Assembly (NCBI GenBank): GCA_947630635.1
Contig: CANRIJ010000020.1
Span: forward strand, 1 to 15,994
Length of the DNA: 15,994 nt
Source of the DNA: an uncultured Spirochaetaceae bacterium
GTDB lineage: Bacteria > Spirochaetota > Spirochaetia > Sphaerochaetales > Sphaerochaetaceae
Reading direction: 5' to 3'
Shown here piece after piece: positions 1 to 6,845 of this stretch (position 1 is its first letter; each line of letters starts with the position of its first letter). The position numbers were made by a program, and so were the translations under genes. The notes beneath the pieces are model-generated. The model was not told where the DNA came from, did not search any database, and saw nothing but the letters and a program-made list of their open reading frames with translations.

Positions 1-26
1 CCGCCGCCTTCCCTCTTTTTTCAGAT

Positions 27-50
27 CCCCCCTTCTAAGGGGGTTTTTTT
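27..50 (+). terminator. Rho-independent terminator of an upstream gene
   Basis: A C-rich arm (28-34) pairs with an AAGGGGG arm (37-43), or five C:G pairs with a TTCTAA loop if the loop must be larger. Seven T follow (44-50). It presumably ends a gene lying left of the window; the first 26 bases show no recognisable coding sequence. Confidence 0.75.
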
Positions 51-51
51 A

Positions 52-78
52 TTGTCTCTCCATTCATGGCAATATGAT
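52..78 (+). promoter_or_regulatory. Candidate sigma-70-type promoter for kduI
   Basis: TTGTCT (52-57) and TATGAT (73-78) resemble -35 and -10 hexamers, at four and five of six consensus bases. The spacer is 15 bp, shorter than ideal. The site lies between the upstream terminator and kduI, where a promoter is needed. It was found by eye only. Confidence 0.4.
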
Positions 79-121
79 GTGATTTGGTTTATCATCAACT
101 AAAGAATACTTGGAGGACGTT

Positions 122-964
122 ATGGACATTAGATATTCAACAGGCAAAGAGCCTTTTATGACTATGACAACAGAGGAACTTAGGGATGAGTTTCTCATTA
201 CTGATATCTTCAAAGAGGATGATGTATCTGCAGTATATTCACATGTAGACAGAATAGTTGTAATGGGAGCGATGCCAGTTAATGAGACTGTAAAGCTAGA
301 TAAGAATATAGACTCTTGGAAGAATTTCGGAGTCAACTATCTACTGGAGAGAAGAGAGCTTGGAACTATAAATATTGGCGGTAAGGGAAGAGTAATAGCA
401 GACTCAAAGGAATATAAGATGGATCATTTTGATGGGCTCTATCTTCCAATGGGAACCAAAGAGGTCTCATTTGCCTCTGATGACAAGGATAATCCTGCCA
501 AATTCTACATCTGCACAACCCCTGCTCATACTCCGAAGGTGGCAAAGCTCATTCCTCTTAAGGATGCTATACATAAGCATCTTGGAGAGCAGAAGACCTC
601 AAATGAGAGAACAATCAATCAGTATATTCACCCGGATGTTCTCGATACATGTCAGCTTTCAATGGGACTTACTCACTTAGAGGAGGGCTCAGTATGGAAT
701 ACAATGCCTGTTCATACACATGAGAGAAGAATGGAAGTCTACTTCTATTTCGATGTTCCAAAGGACAATGTCGTATTCCATTTCATGGGAGAGCCTGATG
801 AGACAAGACATATTGTTATGCATAACGAAGAGGCTGTTATTAACCCGTCATGGTCAATTCACTCTGGCTGTGGAACCTCTAACTATACATTTATTTGGGC
901 TATGTGCGGCGAAAACAGAGCCTATGATGATCAGGATTGGATTAAGACAGAGGATCTTAGATAG
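122..964 (+). CDS. kduI: 5-dehydro-4-deoxy-D-glucuronate isomerase (KduI)
   Basis: This enzyme interconverts 5-keto-4-deoxyuronate and 2,5-diketo-3-deoxygluconate, the step after unsaturated uronates are released from pectin or glycosaminoglycans. It acts in the cytoplasm. The 280-residue protein follows remembered E. coli KduI (278 aa) along its whole length. The zinc ligands are visible: H198 and H200 in the HTHERRME motif, E205, and H247 in WSIHSG, each offset by two from E. coli. The ATG at 122 is chosen over an in-frame TTG at 110 because GGAGG (112-116) lies five bases upstream and the protein then begins MDIR, as in the family. The gene sits alone between two terminators, with no kduD or transporter beside it, so it is probably monocistronic and other uronate genes lie elsewhere. 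Confidence 0.95.
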   Translation: MDIRYSTGKEPFMTMTTEELRDEFLITDIFKEDDVSAVYSHVDRIVVMGAMPVNETVKLDKNIDSWKNFGVNYLLERRELGTINIGGKGRVIADSKEYKMDHFDGLYLPMGTKEVSFASDDKDNPAKFYICTTPAHTPKVAKLIPLKDAIHKHLGEQKTSNERTINQYIHPDVLDTCQLSMGLTHLEEGSVWNTMPVHTHERRMEVYFYFDVPKDNVVFHFMGEPDETRHIVMHNEEAVINPSWSIHSGCGTSNYTFIWAMCGENRAYDDQDWIKTEDLR

Positions 965-993
965 AAATCTCCTGAATTTTATTCGAAAAATAG

Positions 994-1021
994 CAGCACT
1001 CTCATATGAGTGCTGTTTTTT
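994..1021 (+). terminator. Rho-independent terminator of kduI
   Basis: CAGCACTC (994-1001) pairs perfectly with GAGTGCTG (1008-1015) around a six-base loop. A run of T follows (1016-1021), with a second T-run at 1030-1036. It closes the kduI transcript 30 bases after the stop codon. Confidence 0.9.
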
Positions 1022-1035
1022 ATATTTCGTTTTTT

Positions 1036-1044
1036 TGATATACA
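1036..1044 (+). promoter_or_regulatory. Candidate extended -10 element for metN
   Basis: TGATATACA matches the extended -10 pattern TG-n-TATAAT except at the fifth hexamer base. Its position predicts transcription starting at about 1050-1051, on the GTG start codon of metN. No good -35 is seen, because that space holds the T-tract of the kduI terminator. The call is by eye and tentative. Confidence 0.35.
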
Positions 1045-1050
1045 GTAATA

Positions 1051-2055
1051 GTGCGAATTAGACTCGAACATGTCAGTAAGAATTATGGAGCTTTGCATGC
1101 AGTAGAGGATGTGAGCCTAGAGATTCCCTCAAATGAGGTATATGGGGTAATAGGCAAGTCTGGAGCGGGAAAATCTACTCTTGTCAGGCTCATATCGCTT
1201 CTGGAGAGACCCGATAGCGGTGAGATCTACTACGATGACAAGAGAGTCGACAATCTTCCCAAAAAGGAGCTGATTCAAGAGAGAAGGAAGATTGGAATGA
1301 TTTTCCAGAACTTCAATCTCTTTTCATCGCGCACTGCACTTGAGAATATTGAGTATCCAATGGAAATCTGCCATATGGATAGAAAGACATCCAAAAAGAA
1401 GGCAAATGAGCTACTCTCGCTAGTTGGGCTTGAGGGAAGAGGCGATGCCCCGATATCTACGCTCTCTGGTGGACAGAAGCAGAGAATAGCGATTGCCAGA
1501 GCACTTGCCGTGGACCCGAATATACTCTTTTGCGATGAAGCCACCAGCGCTCTGGATCCCCAGACCACAAGGGCTATTCTTGCCCTTATCAAGGAGATTC
1601 AGAAGAAGATGAATCTCACTGTTGTCATGATTACCCATCAGATGGAAGTTGTGCGTGACGCATGCACAAGGGTCGCGGTTTTGGATCAGGGAAAGATTGT
1701 GGAGAGAGGTGATGCCAGAGAGGTCTTTGCAAATCCTCAGACGGCAGTCACAAAGGATTTTCTCTTTAATATTTCGAACATGAAGAACTCCATAATACGC
1801 TGGTCCAATGAAGGTGGGCACTATACGCTTCGTTTTAGGGGGCTTAAGACGCAGGAGCCGATAATATCAGAGGTCGCAAAGGCAACTGGTGCGGTTTTCA
1901 ATATTCGTGCAGCCGGCGTGAATATAGTCTCTGGTGAGGAGCACGGCATTATGATACTCGATATAGGTCCTGATGCTGAGACTGCAAAGAGCGCGGTTGA
2001 TAAGTTTGAAAAGCTTGGAGTCAAGGTTGAGGAGGAGATGGATGGCAGCGTTTAG
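1051..2055 (+). CDS. metN: Methionine ABC transporter ATP-binding protein MetN
   Basis: This is the ATPase subunit that powers uptake of methionine (and related compounds) by the MetNI-Q system at the inner face of the membrane. The 334-residue protein has a Walker A loop (GKSGAGKS, residues 35-42), a Q-loop near FQNFN, the LSGGQ signature, a Walker B ending in DEATSALD, and the switch histidine in MITHQ. Its C-terminal 80 or so residues match the NIL regulatory domain typical of MetN, which separates it from other polar amino-acid ATPases. It starts with GTG at 1051 and has no Shine-Dalgarno sequence. The family N-terminus supports this start, so translation may be leaderless. Its 3' end overlaps metI by 14 bases. 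Confidence 0.93.
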   Translation: MRIRLEHVSKNYGALHAVEDVSLEIPSNEVYGVIGKSGAGKSTLVRLISLLERPDSGEIYYDDKRVDNLPKKELIQERRKIGMIFQNFNLFSSRTALENIEYPMEICHMDRKTSKKKANELLSLVGLEGRGDAPISTLSGGQKQRIAIARALAVDPNILFCDEATSALDPQTTRAILALIKEIQKKMNLTVVMITHQMEVVRDACTRVAVLDQGKIVERGDAREVFANPQTAVTKDFLFNISNMKNSIIRWSNEGGHYTLRFRGLKTQEPIISEVAKATGAVFNIRAAGVNIVSGEEHGIMILDIGPDAETAKSAVDKFEKLGVKVEEEMDGSV

Positions 2056-2713
2056 CAGATATTGGTCACTTATTCTAAATCCCTTCTTGCAGACTTTGGA
2101 GATGGTCTTCTTCTCAACACTCTTTGCTGTTATCCTCGGTCTTCCAATAGGAGTGCTTCTCCAGATCACAAGCCCAGAGGATCAGGGTGGAATCGTTCCA
2201 AAGAGGATACTCAATAGTGTTCTCTCAAGAGTCGTAAATATACTCAGATCTTTCCCCTTTATTATTCTCCTGATTGTCATAATGCCGCTATCAAGAGTTA
2301 TTGTTGGAACTGCCATTGGCACAACAGCAGCAATAATTCCTCTCTCTATAGCAGCTGCTCCATTTGTCGCAAGAATCATTGAGACTGCGCTTAAGGAGGT
2401 TGACCCGGGAGTTGTGCAGGCTGCAAAGGCCATGGGATCGACAAATTTCCAGATTATATGGAAAGTGCTTCTTCCGGAGGCTCTTCCCTCTCTTATATCT
2501 GGAATAACGCTTACGGTGATAAATCTTATTGGGTACTCTGCTATGGCAGGTGCAATTGGCGGAGGAGGACTGGGAGACCTTGCAATCAGGTATGGCTACC
2601 AGAGATTCCAATCTGATGTACTATTCATAACAGTCGTGATAATCATCCTCCTTGTTGAAGTGATTCAGCTAATTGGCAATAAGCTTGCAGCTCATGTAAT
2701 AGCAAAGCGCTAG
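2042..2713 (+). CDS. metI: Methionine ABC transporter permease MetI
   Basis: This is the membrane-spanning subunit of the methionine importer and partner of MetN. The 223-residue protein has about five hydrophobic segments. It carries the EAA coupling loop (near VDPGVVQAAKAMG) that docks on the ATPase and the glycine-rich AGAIGGGGLGDLA stretch characteristic of MetI. E. coli MetI has 217 residues. The ATG at 2042 is chosen over upstream starts because GGAGGAG (2031-2037) lies at good distance and the resulting length fits the family. The start lies inside metN, so translational coupling is likely. No metQ lipoprotein gene follows, which is unusual for a metNI pair. Confidence 0.93.
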   Translation: MAAFSRYWSLILNPFLQTLEMVFFSTLFAVILGLPIGVLLQITSPEDQGGIVPKRILNSVLSRVVNILRSFPFIILLIVIMPLSRVIVGTAIGTTAAIIPLSIAAAPFVARIIETALKEVDPGVVQAAKAMGSTNFQIIWKVLLPEALPSLISGITLTVINLIGYSAMAGAIGGGGLGDLAIRYGYQRFQSDVLFITVVIIILLVEVIQLIGNKLAAHVIAKR

Positions 2714-2732
2714 CTGGGCATTGGGAGAATTG

Positions 2733-3617
2733 ATGTCAAAAGTCTACAGAGGTGTTTGTTTTGATGATGAGAGATCTCTCTTCGGAGAGAGTAATATCGA
2801 GATAATAGACTCTGAGTTTATAAAGGGCGAGTCGCCTCTAAAGCATATAGAAAATGCAAAGATATACAACACGGAGTTTAAGTGGAAGTATCCTATTTGG
2901 TATTCGAAGGGTATTTCTATCGATAGATCGTATTTTTCAATAGATGCTAGGGCTGGAATTTGGTATTCAGAGGATATAAAGATTGAGAATACGAAGTTTG
3001 ACGCACCCAAAAGCCTGAGGCGCTCAAAGCTAATAAAGATAGAGAATTCCAGGTTTGAGAATGCCGAGGAGACTCTTTGGTCTTCAAGCGATATAAGAGT
3101 AACAAACTCGTATTTCAAGGGCGATTACCTCTTTATGAATTCCTCTGATATAGAGGCAAAGAACATCAAAATCGATGGGCACTATTCGTTTGATGGGGTA
3201 AGAAATGTCCTTATTGAGAATGCTGAGATCCATTCAAAGGATATATTCTGGAACTCGGAGAATGTCACGGTCAGAAACTCTGTCATCGATAGCGAATATA
3301 TAGGATGGAATAGCCGAAATCTTAGATTCGAGAGATGCAAGATAGCCTCTCTTCAGGGTTTTTGCTATATAGAGAATCTTACTATTAAAGGCGGGGATCT
3401 TAGCGGGGTATCCCTTGCATTTGAATACTCTGATGTAGATGTGGATGCAGAGAGCTCCATAATAAGCATATTCAATCCAAAATCTGGAAAGATAAGGCTC
3501 TCCTCTTCAGACGCCCTTATCCTTGAGAAGGACAAGATTGACGCGGATAAGACGAAGATTGAGATAGAAGAGATAAAAGAGGTCTCCGATGATCCAAAAG
3601 AATATCTTCGATTTTGA
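2733..3617 (+). CDS. DUF3737 family right-handed beta-helix-like protein
   Basis: The biochemical role is unknown. The 294-residue protein consists of degenerate repeats of about 20 residues in which an aromatic-S/N-S/E-D/N-hydrophobic core recurs (IWYSKGISI, IWYSEDIKI, WSSSDIRV, FMNSSDIEA, FWNSENVTV). This is the look of a parallel beta-helix, and the pattern matches what I recall of DUF3737. No signal peptide is seen, so it is probably cytoplasmic. The ATG at 2733 follows TGGGAGAA; an upstream in-frame TTG at 2721 is less likely. It lies 19 bases after metI and overlaps patB by 29 bases, so it belongs to the sulfur amino-acid operon. Some databases label this family a hydrogenase, but no metal-binding cysteine motif supports that. 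Confidence 0.85.
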   Translation: MSKVYRGVCFDDERSLFGESNIEIIDSEFIKGESPLKHIENAKIYNTEFKWKYPIWYSKGISIDRSYFSIDARAGIWYSEDIKIENTKFDAPKSLRRSKLIKIENSRFENAEETLWSSSDIRVTNSYFKGDYLFMNSSDIEAKNIKIDGHYSFDGVRNVLIENAEIHSKDIFWNSENVTVRNSVIDSEYIGWNSRNLRFERCKIASLQGFCYIENLTIKGGDLSGVSLAFEYSDVDVDAESSIISIFNPKSGKIRLSSSDALILEKDKIDADKTKIEIEEIKEVSDDPKEYLRF

Positions 3618-4758
3618 GAGCCTTGTAGAGAGAAGGAATACAGGCTCCTACAAGTGGGATGTAGAGGGACAGAGCATACCCCTATGGGTTGCTGATATGG
3701 ATTTTGATACAGCCCCAGTTATAAAGGAGAGCCTATTAAAGAGAGCTGCGCTTGGCGCTTATGGCTACTCTAAGATCACAGATGAGTGGTATGAGGCCTA
3801 TATTTCATGGTGGAAGAGAAGATATTCCTTTGAGATGAAGAAGGACTCTCTTGTATTCTCCCTCGGAGTTGTGCCATCCCTTTCGTCTATTCTTCGCCGT
3901 CTCTTAAGGCCAAACGAGAATGTGATCCTTCTCACTCCCTGCTACAATATTTTCTACAATTCGATTCTCAATAATGGCTTTAGGGTGCTTTCTTCGCCTC
4001 TTAGATATGAGAATTATTCCTATTCAATTGATTTTGATGACCTTGAGGATAAGATGGCTCAGAGTCAGAGCGCTGCCCTCATTCTCTCTAATCCCCAAAA
4101 CCCAACTGGGAACATATGGACTCAAGATGATCTTGAAAGGATATCAAAGCTTGCAAAGAGACACGATGTAATTGTCATCTCTGACGAGATACACTGTGAC
4201 ATCACAAGGCCTGGTTTGAGCTATGTGCCATTTTTGAGTGTGTCCAAAGAGGCGGAGGAGGTAGGCTTAATGCTTATTTCGCCTACAAAGTCCTTCAATA
4301 TCGCAGGGCTTCTCACATCTGCTCTCTATATTCCCAACAGGTGGATTCGAAAGGAGATTGTGAGGGGTCTAAACAATGACGAGATAGCAGAGCCAGCTCT
4401 CTTTTCTGCTCTATCGGCAGTGAGTGCATATAATGGCGGCGAGCCTTGGCTTGAGGAGCTGAGAAGAGTCATAGAGGATAATAAGGATTTTGCCTCAGAT
4501 TATATAAATAGGAATATAGATGGCATGGTGGCGCTTTCTTCCGATGCTACCTATCTTCTATGGGTTGATGTCAGCAAAATCGACTCAGATGATGAGAGGC
4601 TCTCAGAGTTTATCTTCTCTGATTGCGGCGTCAAGGTTGCTCCTGGATCTGAGTATGGCTCTAGTGGCTTCTTGAGAATTAACACAGCCACTCCCAAATG
4701 GAATCTAGAGAGAGCGCTAAATCTTATTAGTGGCAGTATTCTGAAATATCGAGGCTAG
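3589..4758 (+). CDS. patB: PatB/MalY-type PLP-dependent C-S beta-lyase
   Basis: The likely reaction is beta-elimination of cystathionine or cysteine-type substrates to pyruvate, ammonia and a thiol. The 389-residue fold-type I enzyme resembles PatB/MalY from its N-terminus (FDFESLVERRNTGSYKWD and PLWVADMDF). It has the substrate-side NPQNPTG motif, the cofactor aspartate in ISDEIHCD, and the Schiff-base lysine at K234 in SPTKSFNIAGL. MalY-like regulatory functions exist in the family, so catalysis is inferred. AGAGG (3578-3582) precedes the ATG, and the start is embedded 29 bases inside the DUF3737 gene. Being last in the metN-metI-DUF3737 operon points to sulfur amino-acid salvage. Its TAG stop shares the palindrome CTAG with the convergent msrA stop. 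Confidence 0.9.
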   Translation: MIQKNIFDFESLVERRNTGSYKWDVEGQSIPLWVADMDFDTAPVIKESLLKRAALGAYGYSKITDEWYEAYISWWKRRYSFEMKKDSLVFSLGVVPSLSSILRRLLRPNENVILLTPCYNIFYNSILNNGFRVLSSPLRYENYSYSIDFDDLEDKMAQSQSAALILSNPQNPTGNIWTQDDLERISKLAKRHDVIVISDEIHCDITRPGLSYVPFLSVSKEAEEVGLMLISPTKSFNIAGLLTSALYIPNRWIRKEIVRGLNNDEIAEPALFSALSAVSAYNGGEPWLEELRRVIEDNKDFASDYINRNIDGMVALSSDATYLLWVDVSKIDSDDERLSEFIFSDCGVKVAPGSEYGSSGFLRINTATPKWNLERALNLISGSILKYRG

Positions 4759-5312
4759 GTCTTTTTCTTTGGCTTATATGAGCGCGCCTTTTCAAAGAGA
4801 GAGTAGGGGATGTGGCAATATCCATTGGGGTATTTATAGAGATAGTCTTGGTGGTAATTCTCGGCCCTATAGAAGTTCTTAAGCGGAAGAGCCTCTGTGA
4901 CTATAGCCTTTTTGTATTTCTTCCTTAGCTTATTTAGCTCTTCTTGAATTACGCTCTCATCATCTTCTTCGATGTAGTAGATGCCGCTTCTATACTGCTC
5001 TCCTATATCGCCGCCCTGTCTATTTAGAGAAGTGGGGTCTATAGTCTTGAAAAAGAGCCTTATAAGCTCGCTCAGGGTGATTCTCTCTGGATTGTAGGTG
5101 ACCTCTACTGCTTCGGCAAATCCGGTATTATCCTTGCATACTTCTTCATAGGTTGGGTTCTCTGTGTTTCCATTGGCATAGCCGACCGTTGTGTCGAGAA
5201 CTCCCTCTATCATCTTCATAAAGTGCTCTGTGCCCCAGAAGCAGCCTCCAGCAAAATATATTCTCTTTGTGCCTTTGTCTTCCATAGATTTAATATATAG
5301 CTCATCTCTCAA
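4755..5312 (-). CDS. msrA: Peptide-methionine (S)-S-oxide reductase MsrA
   Basis: It reduces methionine-S-sulfoxide in proteins and the free amino acid, using thioredoxin. The 185-residue protein carries the hallmark GGCFWG with the catalytic cysteine at residue 24, the downstream VGYANG and PTYEEVC motifs, and a C-terminal cysteine in NGYCHIP that could resolve the sulfenic acid. No MsrB domain is fused. I prefer the TTG start at 5312 because AGAGG lies five bases upstream of it; the first ATG (5285) would give 176 residues but has no ribosome site. It faces the sulfur amino-acid operon tail to tail, with both stops inside one CTAG. A soluble cytoplasmic form is expected, as no signal peptide is seen. 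Confidence 0.93.
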   Translation of the reverse strand: MRDELYIKSMEDKGTKRIYFAGGCFWGTEHFMKMIEGVLDTTVGYANGNTENPTYEEVCKDNTGFAEAVEVTYNPERITLSELIRLFFKTIDPTSLNRQGGDIGEQYRSGIYYIEEDDESVIQEELNKLRKKYKKAIVTEALPLKNFYRAENYHQDYLYKYPNGYCHIPYSLFEKARSYKPKKKT

Positions 5313-5326
5313 TTGAGCCTCTTTTT

Positions 5327-5354
5327 ATGATAACTTTTCACATGAGTATGGAAA
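5327..5354 (-). promoter_or_regulatory. Candidate promoter for msrA
   Basis: On the minus strand TTTCCA (5354-5349) and TATCAT (5332-5327) are separated by 16 bp. They match four and five of six consensus bases. The element sits just upstream of the msrA ribosome site in the 118-bp divergent gap shared with the mutT-like gene. It was found by eye. Confidence 0.4.
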
Positions 5355-5430
5355 GTTTTGTCTTTAAGGTGGATTTTGCGCTTGGAAGTTTGTCTTAGTT
5401 TTCCTTATGGTTTAAAAGGAAAGTATTTAT

Positions 5431-5823
5431 ATGGAAAAAATAAAGGTAAGCGCGGCTTTTATTCTGATGGATGGCAGAGTGCTTATTGCTCAAAGGGGCG
5501 ACTCTTCCTATGAGGGCAAGTGGGAGTTCCCTGGAGGCAAAGTCAAGCCGAATGAGAGCGGTGAGACTGCAGTAGTAAGAGAATTGGAAGAAGAGCTTGG
5601 AATCAAGGTTAAGCCCCAGCGCCTTTTGGCAACCGTTACAGGTGTCTTTGATGATAGAAATCTGGATATAGACTTATACCAATGCAAAATAGTGAGCGGC
5701 GATGTTACTCTCAAAGAGCATTTGGATGCGAAGTGGGTCAGTAAGTCAGAGTTCAGCGATTATGATTTCCTTGTTCCAGATAGGCTCTTCATTGATGTTA
5801 TAAAGGCAATTAATCCCTATTAA
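5431..5823 (+). CDS. mutT: MutT-type NUDIX hydrolase (probable 8-oxo-dGTP diphosphatase)
   Basis: NUDIX enzymes cleave nucleoside diphosphates linked to another moiety; MutT members remove 8-oxo-dGTP from the nucleotide pool. The 130-residue protein has a complete NUDIX box at residues 36-58 (G-x5-E-x7-RELEEELGI), with all metal-binding glutamates present. The flanking QRG, WEFPGGK and, later, LxxHLDAKWV patterns fit MutT rather than other NUDIX groups. AAGGA (5416-5420) precedes the ATG by ten bases, a little far. No convincing promoter is visible, but the 118-bp gap to msrA must contain one. Its TAA stop lies within a TTAA shared with the opposing acetyltransferase gene. Exact substrate is inferred. 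Standing beside msrA, it hints at an oxidative-damage repair pair. Confidence 0.85.
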   Translation: MEKIKVSAAFILMDGRVLIAQRGDSSYEGKWEFPGGKVKPNESGETAVVRELEEELGIKVKPQRLLATVTGVFDDRNLDIDLYQCKIVSGDVTLKEHLDAKWVSKSEFSDYDFLVPDRLFIDVIKAINPY

Positions 5824-6254
5824 AGAGCCTTCTCGACTCTTATGTGCATTATGCCCGCTTCTTCAAACTCCTCTCCAAGTGGTCTATAGCCCATTTTCTT
5901 GTAAAAGCCTAAGGCGTTTAGCTGCGCATTTAGGTATATCCTCTTGAATCCCTTTTCCCTATAGAAATTCTCGACTTCATTGATCAGCATTCTGCCATAG
6001 CCCATTCCTCTTTTCTCTTTCTCTATGGCAAAGCGTCCTAAATGAACTATATTCTCCTCTTTGATAGCCCTTATTGTTCCTACGATTTTTCCGCTTTCTG
6101 CTATTGCAAAGTGTTCTGCTTCGCTCTTAGTATTGTCGAGACTGTCCCTCTCCAATTCAGGCCTTACGCCACCTTCTATTACAAAGGCCTCATACCTTAT
6201 TCTGAGAGCATCCTTAAGTCTATCTTCGTCTTTTATTAAAATGATTTCTGACAT
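5820..6254 (-). CDS. GNAT-family N-acetyltransferase (YjcF/ElaA-like)
   Basis: This is a probable acetyl-CoA-dependent acetyltransferase of unknown substrate. The 144-residue single-domain protein has the acetyl-CoA binding motif R82-G-M-G85-Y-G87 after a beta-strand (VHLGRFAI). Its C-terminal half (LNAQLNALGFYKKMGY, then EEFEEAGIMHIRV) is the pattern seen in the YjcF/ElaA branch. The ATG at 6254 gives a normal family N-terminus, but I see no Shine-Dalgarno at proper distance: the nearest G-rich stretch is inside the hairpin at 6261-6286. It may be read through from the tRNA-Ala gene upstream. The stop overlaps the mutT stop in a shared TTAA. Confidence 0.85.
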   Translation of the reverse strand: MSEIILIKDEDRLKDALRIRYEAFVIEGGVRPELERDSLDNTKSEAEHFAIAESGKIVGTIRAIKEENIVHLGRFAIEKEKRGMGYGRMLINEVENFYREKGFKRIYLNAQLNALGFYKKMGYRPLGEEFEEAGIMHIRVEKAL

Positions 6255-6260
6255 TTTTAC

Positions 6261-6286
6261 AAAAGGGCCCCCAATTGGACCCTTTT
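6261..6286 (-). terminator. Hairpin after tRNA-Ala, terminator-like
   Basis: On the minus strand AAAAGGGTCC pairs with GGGCCCTTTT around the loop AATTGG. That is a ten-base-pair stem with one G-T pair, ending in four T. It starts one base after the tRNA discriminator and probably ends most tRNA transcription. The acetyltransferase start codon is six bases beyond it. Confidence 0.65.
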
Positions 6287-6287
6287 A

Positions 6288-6361
6288 TGGAGCTGATCGG
6301 GATCGAACCGACTACCTATTGAATGCCATTCAATCGCTCTAGCCAGGTGAGCTACAGCCCC
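6288..6361 (-). tRNA. tRNA-Ala, anticodon GGC
   Basis: The 74-base gene folds into a full cloverleaf. The acceptor stem GGGGCTG/CAGCTCC includes the G3-U70 pair, the identity element for alanyl-tRNA synthetase. It has a D-arm GCTC/GAGC with a GG in the loop, an anticodon stem ATTGA/TCAAT with loop ATGGCAT (anticodon GGC, reading GCC and GCU), a five-base variable loop, and a T-arm with TTCGATC. The discriminator is A, and CCA is not encoded, so it must be added after transcription. It is a lone tRNA with no partner beside it. Confidence 0.95.
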
Positions 6362-6845
6362 GCATAGGTAAGGTTATATGATGAAGCCTATTAAATCAAG
6401 ATGAGTTACTTTTAAAAGAAACTGCAAAAATTGTCATTGCGAAATAGTTGGTTGCGATTTGTTGCATCTGTCAAAAAATTTGAATTTTTCTCCATTTCTT
6501 CTTCATGAAAACCTCAAAGTTATTTAAAGTGCAAAATTTTTAATGGATATATCAAATTATATCGTAAAGCAATTTCTAGATTGAATATTTTGATATTTTC
6601 AGCAAATGGCTAACTTTACATTTGGGAATACTTAGGTTTTTCTATTGTATTTATTAATAGTATCATTTTTGAAATTATTTATGATTTTTTAAATAAATAG
6701 GCCTATATCTTATATTTTGTTAAGTTTTATAGTCAAAGTCTGCGATAAAAAATATTTCTTTGAGTTTACCGAAAGATATGATAAAAAATAAATGGGTAAT
6801 TTTTTTTGCCATTATTAAACTCTTTATTTTTAGGAGGGGTATGTT
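6362..6845. other. AT-rich gene-free region upstream of the poly-gamma-glutamate-type locus
   Basis: This 484-bp stretch is much richer in A and T than its surroundings and holds no plausible coding sequence on either strand. Its left end carries the tRNA-Ala promoter. Its right end carries a strong ribosome site, AGGAGG (6832-6837), for the secreted DUF6305-like gene at 6846. TATGAT at 6777-6782 could be a -10 for that gene, but the matching -35 is poor. There is also a short AT-only inverted repeat at 6474-6489. I recognise no riboswitch or conserved RNA, though a long leader or binding sites for a regulator could lie here. Confidence 0.6.
6373..6399 (-). promoter_or_regulatory. Candidate promoter for tRNA-Ala
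   Basis: On the minus strand TTGATT (6399-6394) and TATAAC (6378-6373) are separated by 15 bp. The -10 lies 11 bases before the mature tRNA 5' end, a sensible distance for a tRNA leader. It was found by eye. Confidence 0.45.

Noticed and set aside
965..1050. SAM riboswitch or S-box ahead of metN
   Set aside because: Only 86 bases are available and they are taken up by the kduI terminator; no riboswitch-like helices are seen.
720..1061. Open frame of 113 codons overlapping the end of kduI
   Set aside because: It lies in another frame of a well-supported gene and runs through the terminator. It has no ribosome site and no recognisable protein features.
1420..2611. Several minus-strand open frames opposite metN and metI
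   Set aside because: These are antisense shadows of conserved genes; composition is odd and no start sites are supported.
2733..3617. Hydrogenase annotation sometimes attached to DUF3737
   Set aside because: There are no metal-binding cysteine motifs and the sequence is a beta-helix-like repeat protein.
6042..6342. Two plus-strand open frames opposite the acetyltransferase gene
   Set aside because: They mirror the real minus-strand gene, and the longer one runs into the tRNA and ends inside it.
6474..6489. Inverted repeat AAAAATT-TG-AATTTTT as a possible terminator or operator
   Set aside because: It is AT-only with a two-base loop, so it is unstable, and such repeats are expected by chance in this AT-rich stretch.
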